Shown here: positions 51,214 through 58,918 of the stretch, in pieces
Layout: each line of letters opens with the position of its first letter
Position numbering within the stretch: position 1 is the stretch's first letter
Assembly: GCF_900142075.1 (NCBI RefSeq)
Contig: NZ_FQZO01000003.1
Coordinates: 372,001-436,000, forward strand
DNA length: 64,000 bases
Reading direction: 5' to 3'
Source of the DNA: Clostridium amylolyticum
GTDB taxonomy: Bacteria > Bacillota > Clostridia > Clostridiales > Clostridiaceae
Made by a program: the position numbers and the translations under genes
Notes under the pieces: model-generated
What the model was told of the DNA's origin: nothing
Databases searched by the model: none
What the model saw: only the letters and a program-made list of their open reading frames with translations

Positions 51214-53937
51214 ATGATTAAAATAAATATGGATGAAAGACCTAATCCCGAATATTTTTTAGAACAGATAAAAAAAGAAGAAAATGAATATAAGAGAGGA
51301 AAGCTAAAGATATTTTTCGGCTATGCAGCAGGAGTGGGAAAAAGCTATGCCATGCTCATGGAAGCCCATGACATGAAAAAGATAGGTAAAGATGTGGTTA
51401 TTGGATATATAGAACCTCATGCAAGACCAGAAACCACAGCTTTGCTCCAAGGCATTGAAGCTATAGAAACTAAAATAATTAAGTATAAGGGAATAACTTT
51501 AAAAGAATTTGACTTAGATAAAGCCTTGCTTAGAAAACCGGAAATAATATTAGTAGATGAGCTGGCTCATACCAATTCCAATGCTCAAAGGCATAGGAAA
51601 AGATGGCAGGATATCGAAGAGCTTTTAGATGCAGGAATAGATGTATATACTACTTTAAACGTTCAGCATATTGAAAGTTTAAATGATATTGTAGAAAGTA
51701 TAACCCATGTTTCTGTAAGAGAAACCATTCCAGATAAAGTATTTGATGAGTCAGATAAGGTAGAATTAATAGATATAGAGCCCGCTGAACTATTAAAGCG
51801 CTTTAGCGATGGCAAAATATATAGCAAGGAGCAGACTAAAAGAGCTTTTAATAATTTCTTTACCATTAATAACTTATTTGCCCTTAGGGAAATTGCACTT
51901 AGAAGAACTGCGGATAGAGTAAATTATGAGGTGGAAAGCGTAAGGCTATCCAAGGGTCAGATAACGGTAATACCTACTTCTGAATCCATATTGGCATGTA
52001 TTGGAACCTCCCCTTCCTCTTCAAGAATTATACGTACTGCGGCAAGAATGGCAGAAGCTCATCATTCTAAATGGATAGCCTTATATGTGGAAACCACAAA
52101 ATCCCAGAGATTAAGTAAAGAGGACAAAGAAAGGTTAAATGCAAATTTTCTATTGGCAGAACAGTTAGGGGGAGAAGTGGTTACAGTCTATGGTGACAAC
52201 GTGGTGGAACAAATAATACAATATGCTAAATTTAGGAATGTTACTAAGATAGTAATGGGAAAAAATCATAGAAAAGCTAATAATCTATTTCATTTTTATG
52301 CAAAAGATATTGTGGATAAACTTATGGACTCTACCTCCTATATAGATGTCTATGTTATACCTAATTTGACAATGCATAGAAAAAGCAAAAATCTTGCACC
52401 AAAAAATAAAAGCTTCTTTAAGATATCATTTAAAGAAGCTTTAGTAGCAACCTTTATAATGTTTTGTGCTACAATAGTTTCCATTATTATAGATCGTTTA
52501 GGCTTTAGTGATTCAAATGTTATAATGATTTTTATTTTAGGAGTTATAATTATAAATATAGAAACCACTGGATATATCTTAGGGTTTATATGTTCTATAA
52601 TTAGTGTAATGCTATTTAATTATTTTTTCACAGACCCTAGATACACCTTACAATTTTATGATAAAAGTTATTTAGCAACTTTCCCTATAATGCTGGCTGT
52701 AACCTTCATCATTGGCACCCTTACCAGTAGAATTCAAAGGGAGGCGCGAAATTCTTCCGCTAGAGAGAATAGAACTCAGGTTTTATATAGAGTGAGTAGA
52801 AAGCTGTTAAGGGCTACAGGTACTGCAGATGTGGTTTCCATAGGGATAAAATATATCTCCAGACTATTAGAAAAAACGGTTATTTGTTACTTAACACAAG
52901 AGAACAACTTGTCCACACCTTTTATTTATAAAGCTGATAAAGGAGAAAAAGAGGATGTGCTTTTAAATAAGGAAGAAGAAGCGGTAGCTTACTGGACCTT
53001 ATTAAATGATAAAGAATCAGGTAAGGGCACCAATACCTTTTATGGAGCCAAGGGCTATTATATGACTTTAAAGAGTCAGGGGAAAATATTAGGAGTGGTA
53101 GGTATTGCATGCACAGATGGTGTTCTAGAGCCGGAACAGAAGTTTATTTTTGAAACCGTGGCTAGCCAGATTTCCATAGCTTTAGACAGAGAAATTTTAG
53201 CTGAAACACAAAAAAATTCTAAGCTAGAAATCGAAAGTGAAAAGTTAAGAAGTAATTTATTAAGATCTATTTCCCATGACTTAAGAAGCCCTTTAGCAGG
53301 AATTAAAGGTGCTGTGAGCACAATTATAGAAAATGGTGAGCTTATTTCTAAAGAAAAGAAAGATGAACTTCTCCAAGGAGTTTATGAGGATACCGAATGG
53401 CTAATAAGGCTGGTAGAAAATTTGCTTAGCATGACAAGAGTAGATGAAGGAAAGATGAAAATAACTAAAAGTATGGAACTGGTGGAAGAAGTGGTATATG
53501 AAGCTGTGCAGAGGACCGCAAAAAGATTCAAAGAGCATAAAATAAAAGTTACAGTTCCAGAAAAGGTGATAATGGCTCCTATGGACGGTAGTTTAATTGA
53601 GCAAGTACTCATAAATTTAATGGACAATGCTTTGAAGTTTTCACCTCAGGATTCTTTAATAGAAATTAATGCCTATGAGGAAGGACAATGGGTTTATTTT
53701 GAGGTTGCGGATAACGGCATAGGAATACAAGAGGAAATATTACCCCATATTTTTAATATATTTTTTACCAATGGAAGCAAAGTGTCTGATTCAAGAAGAG
53801 GGGTAGGGTTAGGCCTTGCAATTTGTAAATCTATAGTTGAAGCTCATGGGGGAGAAATTAGTGCTTATAATAAAAAAGTGGGTGGGGCTGTTTTTAGATT
53901 TGTTATTCCAAAGGAGGAGAGTAAGGATGGAAAATAA
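51214..53937 (+). CDS. kdpD: Sensor histidine kinase KdpD
   Basis: 907 residues. The N-terminal KdpD domain (about 20-230) has Walker A YAAGVGKSYA and DELAHTN. A universal-stress-like domain (about 255-370) follows, then four membrane helices (about 400-500), a GAF-like domain, the HisKA domain with the phospho-His near 688 (SHDLRSPL) and an ATPase domain with NLMDNALKFS, DNGIGI and GVGLGLAI. It senses K+ limitation and phosphorylates KdpE. The start is uncertain: ATG 51214 directly abuts AGGGG, and ATG 51229 is 15 nt from it. Two Clostridium features are combined here, a full-length KdpD and a complete kdpFABC. It overlaps kdpE by 11 bp. Confidence 0.95.
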   Translation: MIKINMDERPNPEYFLEQIKKEENEYKRGKLKIFFGYAAGVGKSYAMLMEAHDMKKIGKDVVIGYIEPHARPETTALLQGIEAIETKIIKYKGITLKEFDLDKALLRKPEIILVDELAHTNSNAQRHRKRWQDIEELLDAGIDVYTTLNVQHIESLNDIVESITHVSVRETIPDKVFDESDKVELIDIEPAELLKRFSDGKIYSKEQTKRAFNNFFTINNLFALREIALRRTADRVNYEVESVRLSKGQITVIPTSESILACIGTSPSSSRIIRTAARMAEAHHSKWIALYVETTKSQRLSKEDKERLNANFLLAEQLGGEVVTVYGDNVVEQIIQYAKFRNVTKIVMGKNHRKANNLFHFYAKDIVDKLMDSTSYIDVYVIPNLTMHRKSKNLAPKNKSFFKISFKEALVATFIMFCATIVSIIIDRLGFSDSNVIMIFILGVIIINIETTGYILGFICSIISVMLFNYFFTDPRYTLQFYDKSYLATFPIMLAVTFIIGTLTSRIQREARNSSARENRTQVLYRVSRKLLRATGTADVVSIGIKYISRLLEKTVICYLTQENNLSTPFIYKADKGEKEDVLLNKEEEAVAYWTLLNDKESGKGTNTFYGAKGYYMTLKSQGKILGVVGIACTDGVLEPEQKFIFETVASQISIALDREILAETQKNSKLEIESEKLRSNLLRSISHDLRSPLAGIKGAVSTIIENGELISKEKKDELLQGVYEDTEWLIRLVENLLSMTRVDEGKMKITKSMELVEEVVYEAVQRTAKRFKEHKIKVTVPEKVIMAPMDGSLIEQVLINLMDNALKFSPQDSLIEINAYEEGQWVYFEVADNGIGIQEEILPHIFNIFFTNGSKVSDSRRGVGLGLAICKSIVEAHGGEISAYNKKVGGAVFRFVIPKEESKDGK

Positions 53938-54625
53938 ACCATATATCCTTGTAGTTGAAGATGATAGAGCTATAAGAAATTTTATCACCGCTTCCTTGAG
54001 TGCACAAGGATTTAAATATATTGAAACGGACAAGGGAATTGAAGGTATTGCCCTTTCTATGTCTTATAATCCCGATTTGATAATATTAGATTTAGGACTT
54101 CCGGATATGGACGGTATTGATGTTCTTACTAAATTAAGAGAATGGTGTAATACTCCAATAATAATAGTTTCTGCAAGAGAAAATGAAAGACAAAAGGTAG
54201 AGGCCTTAGATAAAGGGGCAGATGATTATTTAACTAAACCCTTTGGAATAGGGGAATTACTAGCTAGGGTTAGAGTTGCTTTAAGGCATAGCATTACTAA
54301 TAAAAATGAAAATGAGAATCAGGATAATTTTAGGGTGAAAGATTTATTTGTGGATTTTAACAAAAGGCGAGTAATGATAAATAATGAAGAAATTCATTTA
54401 ACACCCATAGAATATAAAATAATGGCATTACTTTGCAAATACTCAGGGAAAGTATTAACCCATAATTTTATAATTCATGAGATTTGGGGTTCTGCCCTGG
54501 GTAATGAAACTCAATCGCTAAGAGTTTTCATGGCTAGTTTAAGAAGAAAGATAGAAAAAGATCCAGCTCAGCCAGAGTACATTTATACTGAAGTAGGTGT
54601 GGGGTATAGATTGATAGATGAATAA
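53927..54625 (+). CDS. kdpE: OmpR-family response regulator KdpE
   Basis: 232 residues: receiver domain with EDD, phospho-Asp in LIILDLGLPDMDG and Lys in LTKPFG, then a winged helix ending EVGVGYRLIDE. The ATG at 53927 has GGAGGAG about 6 nt upstream and overlaps the kdpD stop; the frame is open further up but inside kdpD. Activates kdp transcription, probably through the TTTATAC repeat at 46420-46437. It is the last gene of the operon, ending at a heptamer-repeat hairpin. Confidence 0.96.
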   Translation: MENKPYILVVEDDRAIRNFITASLSAQGFKYIETDKGIEGIALSMSYNPDLIILDLGLPDMDGIDVLTKLREWCNTPIIIVSARENERQKVEALDKGADDYLTKPFGIGELLARVRVALRHSITNKNENENQDNFRVKDLFVDFNKRRVMINNEEIHLTPIEYKIMALLCKYSGKVLTHNFIIHEIWGSALGNETQSLRVFMASLRRKIEKDPAQPEYIYTEVGVGYRLIDE

Positions 54626-54715
54626 GTAAAAAGTAAGTAATAAGTAAGAGGTAAGAAGTAATAGGTAAAAAGTAAGAAGTAAGAAGTAACTCTTCACTCT
54701 TACTTCTTACCTGTT
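54626..54715. repeat. Heptamer-rich repeat and hairpin after kdpE
   Basis: Units of AAGTAAG/AGTAAGA and GGTAAGAAGTAATA are repeated about ten times; GTAAGAAGTAAGA (54672-54684) pairs perfectly with TCTTACTTCTTAC (54698-54710). It belongs to the same family as 23641-23812 and probably terminates both convergent genes. Confidence 0.75.
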
Positions 54716-54724
54716 CTATGATTT

Positions 54725-55060
54725 TTACTCTACCTTTCTGTGATATTTATAATAAACCATGAGCTCATTATTTTCCCCTAAAGCATCATTTTTGTGATAT
54801 ATGATCATTCCGTCTAAACTCATTAAATCAGATCCAGAAATATCATTTATATAGCTTGTAAATACCACTTTATCATTGCATATGATGGAGAAAGTATCCT
54901 CTGCAATGTCAATATAACCACTCTTTCCTAATAGGGTTTCCACATTGGTATTCTTATCTCTAATAGAGGCATATCTCACCTCTTGATTATGTAATTTTCT
55001 TAATCTTTTCTCATTTTCAAGCTTTTCTTTTTTTAGCTTATATCTCTTCATCCAAAACAC
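54725..55060 (-). CDS. Conserved-looking 111-residue protein of unknown function
   Basis: A basic, coiled-coil-like N-terminus (residues 4-30, YKLKKEKLENEKRLRKL) is followed by VRYASIRDKNTNVETLLGKS and a beta-rich C-terminal part with FSIICNDKVVFTSYI and DLMSLDGMIIY. I do not recognise a domain. It starts at GTG 55060 (GGCGG about 7 nt upstream) or ATG 55051. It is convergent with kdpE across the heptamer repeat and divergent from murR. Composition and codon use look like a real host gene. Confidence 0.6.
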   Translation of the reverse strand: MFWMKRYKLKKEKLENEKRLRKLHNQEVRYASIRDKNTNVETLLGKSGYIDIAEDTFSIICNDKVVFTSYINDISGSDLMSLDGMIIYHKNDALGENNELMVYYKYHRKVE

Positions 55061-55281
55061 TTTTATACCGCCTATCCTTTAGTTCTTAAGAACATTATAT
55101 TAACAAAACAATAGTAATTCAACCATAGAACAGTTAATCTCAATAGAGAATGATTTTCATATTTTTGTTTTAATACATATAAACTTATTAGTTTTCATAT
55201 TATTATATTGTAATTGCATAGAATTTTGGTTTTGTATATAATAATCCATAAAGATTAAAGAGAGAAGATGGAGAAGAAAGT

Positions 55282-56121
55282 ATGAGTTGTATATATAAAA
55301 TTAAAAAAGGATTTTCAACATATACCAACACAGAGGTACGCATAGCGGAATATATATTAGAGAATAAAAAGGAAGTGCTGAATTATTCTGCTAAGGTCTT
55401 TGGGGAAAAGTCAGGAGCTTCTGCTGCTGCAGTAGTTAGATTTTCTAAAAAAGTAGGATACAAGGGCTTTACAGAATTAAAAATGGATCTGGCAAAAGAC
55501 AACGAAGAAGAATCCATGTACATAGATGATATCTTAAGAGAAAACGATACAATGGAACTTTTAGTAAAAAAGTCAGAAAGTCATAAGATTGCTACCATAA
55601 ATGAAACTTATAAACTGATAAATATTAACTATTTAGAAAAGGCTATAGAAGCCTTAAGAAATGCAAGGAGAATTTATTTATTCGGGGTAGGAAATTCAGG
55701 AATTGTGGCTCAAGATCTAGTGCAAAAGTTTTCTAGGATAAATGTTTTTGCTATACATCATAATGATAGCCACGTACAGTTAGCCAGTTCAGTTTCTATA
55801 GGAAAAGAAGATGTAGCTATAGCCATTAGCTATAGAGGCAACACTAGAGAGGTAAATTCAGCTATGCGTCAAGCAAAGGAAAATGGGGCTGTAACCATTG
55901 GGATAACTCAATATGACAAAAATGCCTTATCTAAAATTGTGGACATACCACTTTACATTCCTTCCGAAGAGAAGGATATACGATATGGAGCTGTTTCTTC
56001 TAGGGACTCATCCTTTATTATCACAGATTTACTATATTTAGGTGTAGCTAAGGATGATTTTGCTAAGACAAAACATCATATTTTAAAATCGCGAGAACTT
56101 ATCATAGACACTTTTCGTTAA
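55282..56121 (+). CDS. murR: RpiR/MurR-family regulator with SIS domain
   Basis: 279 residues. The N-terminal HTH_6 domain contains SAAAVVRFSKKVGYKGFTEL; the C-terminal SIS sugar-phosphate isomerase-like domain (about 110-260) contains RRIYLFGVGNSG and VAIAISYRGNTREV, which bind a phosphosugar. It lies directly before a MurNAc-type PTS gene and a MupG-like gene, so MurNAc-6-phosphate is the likely effector; the symbol is assigned on that context. GGAG lies before the ATG. The palindrome and paired direct repeats at 56120-56197 are probable binding sites. Confidence 0.82.
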   Translation: MSCIYKIKKGFSTYTNTEVRIAEYILENKKEVLNYSAKVFGEKSGASAAAVVRFSKKVGYKGFTELKMDLAKDNEEESMYIDDILRENDTMELLVKKSESHKIATINETYKLININYLEKAIEALRNARRIYLFGVGNSGIVAQDLVQKFSRINVFAIHHNDSHVQLASSVSIGKEDVAIAISYRGNTREVNSAMRQAKENGAVTIGITQYDKNALSKIVDIPLYIPSEEKDIRYGAVSSRDSSFIITDLLYLGVAKDDFAKTKHHILKSRELIIDTFR

Positions 56122-56223
56122 AGTGTATCAAAAATCATAATGCTTTGTGATTAAAATAACATTTCAAAAAAGTGTATCAAAAAATTGAAATGTTATTGAC
56201 ATCTTTAATGCAATCGTTATAAT
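56120..56223 (+). promoter_or_regulatory. PTS operon promoter with palindrome and duplicated AAAGTGTATCAAAAA
   Basis: TTGACA (56196-56201), 16 nt, TATAAT (56218-56223) is an exact consensus promoter. Directly upstream is a 13-bp perfect inverted repeat, AATAACATTTCAA (56155-56167) and its complement (56185-56197), touching the -35. The 15-mer AAAGTGTATCAAAAA occurs at 56120-56134, across the murR stop, and again at 56169-56183 in the loop of the inverted repeat. These are candidate sites for the RpiR-family protein. Confidence 0.75.
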
Positions 56224-56255
56224 AAAAGTATAGAATAAAAGGAGGGAATTATTAT

Positions 56256-57674
56256 ATGAATTATAGCGAAATAGCCAAAAAGGTTCTTGAGCTAGTGGGT
56301 GGTAAGAGCAATGTTACAGCCAATGCAACTTGTATGACAAGGTTAAGAATTGGTCTTAAAGATGCATCCCTAGTACAAATGGAAGAACTTAAAAAGGTTG
56401 AGGGAGTTCTTGGTGTAGTAAAATCTGATACACTTCAGGTGGTATTTGGACCAGGAAAGGTAAATAAGGCAGGAGCAGAGTTTTCTAAACTTACTGGCAT
56501 TTCTCTTGGTTCCGTAGATGAAAATCTAGAAGACTTAACCAAGAAAAATAAAGCTGAAAACAAAGCAAAACAAACTAACCCAGTTCAAGTATTCTTAAAA
56601 CATATTGCTAATATTTTTGTACCTTTACTACCAGGTATTATAGCCGCAGGTTTAATAAACGGACTTACTAATGTTATTAATGTTTCTACAAAAGGCGCTT
56701 ATAGTGGTGTTTGGTGGTATGAATTAATTAGAACCTTAGGTTGGGGATTATTTGCTTACTTACCAATCTTCGTTGCTATGAATGCAGCAAAAGAATTTAA
56801 AGGATCACCTATTTTAGGAGCTGTTATAGGTGTGTTATCCGTAGCTAATGCTGGTATGCCATTATTAGCAAAATTCAAAGATGCACAAGTTATTCTACCT
56901 TTCACTGGCAAGGTATTTAACCCAGCAGCAGGTGGACTAATTGCAGCATTAATATCCGGTATTTTAATAGCTTACTTAGAAAGAGGTATTCGTAAGTATA
57001 TGCCAGATATGCTAGATACTTTCTTTACTCCATTATTTGCTTTAATTATAGGCGGATTCTTATCATTAATAGTATTACAACCAGTAGGTGCATTCTTAAC
57101 AAAGAGCATAGTATCTGGATTAACCTTCTTATATCAAGATTTAGGTGCAATAGGCGGATATATCTTATCAGCAACCTTCTTACCATTGGTATCTGTTGGT
57201 CTGCATCAAGCTTTAACACCTATCCATGCTATATTAAATGACCCTGCAGGAGCTAGTAAGGGTGTAAACTACCTATTGCCAATACTTATGATGGCAGGTG
57301 GTGGGCAAGTTGGTGCTGGTTTTGCAATATACATGAAGACAAGATCCAAGAAACTTAAGAGATTAACTCGTGACTCATTGCCTATAGGTATATTAGGTGT
57401 AGGTGAACCAATGATGTATGCTATTACATTACCATTAGGTAAGCCATTTATCACAGCTTGTTTAGGAGCAGGTTTCGGTGGAATTCTTTCTTCATTATTC
57501 CACTTAGGAACTATTTCCCAAGGTGTATCCGGTTTATTTGGACTTCTAATCGTACAACCTGGTAATCAGCTTCAATATGCTATAGCAATGATAGCTGCAT
57601 ATATCGGCGGTTTCGTATTAACTTGGTTCTTTGGAGTAGACCACGATCGTATCGCTGAAATTTATGGGGAATAA
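56256..57674 (+). CDS. murP: PTS EIIBC transporter, N-acetylmuramic acid (MurP) type
   Basis: 472 residues. The N-terminal EIIB domain (1-85) has the phosphocysteine Cys26 in NATCMTRLRI. After a linker (about 86-115) comes a ten-helix EIIC domain of the glucose/sucrose superfamily with GLHQALTPIHAI and ILGVGEPMMYAITLPLG. No EIIA is fused, so an EIIA from elsewhere (Crr-type) must supply phosphate, as for MurP. The gene follows the RpiR regulator and precedes a DUF871 hydrolase 4 bp downstream, fitting uptake of MurNAc or MurNAc-GlcNAc with phosphorylation. GGAGGG lies before the ATG. Another sugar of the same class cannot be excluded. Confidence 0.87.
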   Translation: MNYSEIAKKVLELVGGKSNVTANATCMTRLRIGLKDASLVQMEELKKVEGVLGVVKSDTLQVVFGPGKVNKAGAEFSKLTGISLGSVDENLEDLTKKNKAENKAKQTNPVQVFLKHIANIFVPLLPGIIAAGLINGLTNVINVSTKGAYSGVWWYELIRTLGWGLFAYLPIFVAMNAAKEFKGSPILGAVIGVLSVANAGMPLLAKFKDAQVILPFTGKVFNPAAGGLIAALISGILIAYLERGIRKYMPDMLDTFFTPLFALIIGGFLSLIVLQPVGAFLTKSIVSGLTFLYQDLGAIGGYILSATFLPLVSVGLHQALTPIHAILNDPAGASKGVNYLLPILMMAGGGQVGAGFAIYMKTRSKKLKRLTRDSLPIGILGVGEPMMYAITLPLGKPFITACLGAGFGGILSSLFHLGTISQGVSGLFGLLIVQPGNQLQYAIAMIAAYIGGFVLTWFFGVDHDRIAEIYGE

Positions 57675-57677
57675 TCA

Positions 57678-58724
57678 ATGAATTCTTACGGAATTTCCTT
57701 GTACCTCGGTACTGGAATTATCAAGAATACTGAAATAATAAAGAAAGCCAAAGATGCAAAGGTTAAATATGCTTTTACCTCTCTTCATCTTCCAGAGGAA
57801 AAGATTAGTGACTACAATAAAGAAGTGGAAGCATTATTATCCTTATGCAAAGATGCTGGCATTGAGTTAATTGTAGATATAGGACCTAGAACTATTGAAA
57901 AGCTAGGACTTCCTGATATCTATTCCTTAAAGAATACACCAATTACCCATATTCGTGTGGATTATGGCTTTACCAACCAAGAGATAGCTGATTTATCTAA
58001 AGATTTTCACATTGTATTTAACGCTTCAACTTTAAGCATAGATGACTTAGAGAGTTTAAGAGCATTAAAGGTGGACTTTAGTAAATTTAGCGGATGTCAT
58101 AACTTTTATCCAAAGCCGCTTACTGGATTGTCTGTAGACAAGGTGAGAGAAATAAATAATCGCCTTCATAATTATGGGGTTAAAACCATAGGTTTTGTAC
58201 CTGGAGACAAAGAAAGAAGAGGACCTTTGCATTTAGGACTTCCTACAGTGGAAGAGCATCGTAACAATGACTTGTTAGAAGCTGTTTTACAGCTTAGAAG
58301 CTTAGGGCAATGTGACATCATCTTAATTGGGGATGTAGATGTTAAGGAAGAAACTTGGACTAAATTAAAGCATCTTAATGAAAACTATATAGAGTTAGAA
58401 GCAGATATTGATGAAGACTATTCTTATGTTAGAGAACTAATTCATCATGATCGTCCAGATTCCAGTGAATATATCATTAGATCTCAGGAATCTAGAGGCT
58501 ATGCTACCCAAGGAAAACCCTTTGAAAAAGAAGGGGTTAAACCTAGAGTAAAAGGCTCTATTAGTGTAGGTAATATAGAATATCTACGTTATAGTGGAGA
58601 ACTAGAAATTGCCAGAATAGATTTAGACGAAGAAGAAAAGGTAAATATTATAGGGCACATACGAAACAAGTATTTGAAGTATCTTCCATATATCAATGAT
58701 GGTATGGGATTTAGATTTAAATAA
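57678..58724 (+). CDS. mupG: MupG-like 6-phospho-N-acetylmuramidase (DUF871 family)
   Basis: 348 residues, the normal DUF871 length. A TIM-barrel-like N-terminal part starts GISLYLGTGIIKNTEIIKKA and contains GIELIVDIGP, THIRVDYGF, GCHNFYPKP and KTIGFVPGD; a smaller C-terminal beta domain follows from about 240. In Staphylococcus aureus the DUF871 protein MupG splits MurNAc-6P-GlcNAc after PTS uptake. The same pairing of EIIBC, RpiR regulator and DUF871 here supports that role in peptidoglycan recycling. The etherase gene murQ that normally completes the pathway is not in this window. It lies 4 bp after the PTS gene and is the last gene of the unit. Confidence 0.82.
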   Translation: MNSYGISLYLGTGIIKNTEIIKKAKDAKVKYAFTSLHLPEEKISDYNKEVEALLSLCKDAGIELIVDIGPRTIEKLGLPDIYSLKNTPITHIRVDYGFTNQEIADLSKDFHIVFNASTLSIDDLESLRALKVDFSKFSGCHNFYPKPLTGLSVDKVREINNRLHNYGVKTIGFVPGDKERRGPLHLGLPTVEEHRNNDLLEAVLQLRSLGQCDIILIGDVDVKEETWTKLKHLNENYIELEADIDEDYSYVRELIHHDRPDSSEYIIRSQESRGYATQGKPFEKEGVKPRVKGSISVGNIEYLRYSGELEIARIDLDEEEKVNIIGHIRNKYLKYLPYINDGMGFRFK

Positions 58725-58798
58725 GGGTGCCGGGAACGTGATAAAGTGACAAGTGGGGGATAATCCCACTTGTCACTTTTCACATACCTGGCACCCTT
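58723..58798 (+). terminator. Long hairpin after mupG with GGTGCC/GGCACC ends
   Basis: AAGGGTGCC (58723-58731) pairs with GGCACCCTT (58790-58798), and AAAGTGACAAGTGGG (58743-58757) with CCCACTTGTCACTTT (58765-58779), separated by an imperfect segment. There is no strong T-run. It acts as a terminator or as a dispersed palindromic repeat; the nested near-perfect arms are more than termination needs. Confidence 0.6.
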
Positions 58799-58918
58799 AG
58801 TATATTAACATTATTTATCATTGATTTTAATAATTAAAGTATTATATAATTACAGACATGCAATACTTAATTAGTGAAGTTGATGCTTATCACAGGCAAT
58901 AGGAAAAGGGGGAGTTAG

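Noticed and set aside
55100..55200. GAGAATGATTTTCAT near 55147, resembling a Fur box
   Set aside because: Only about two thirds of a 19-bp consensus match, in very AT-rich DNA, and the neighbouring genes have no link to iron.
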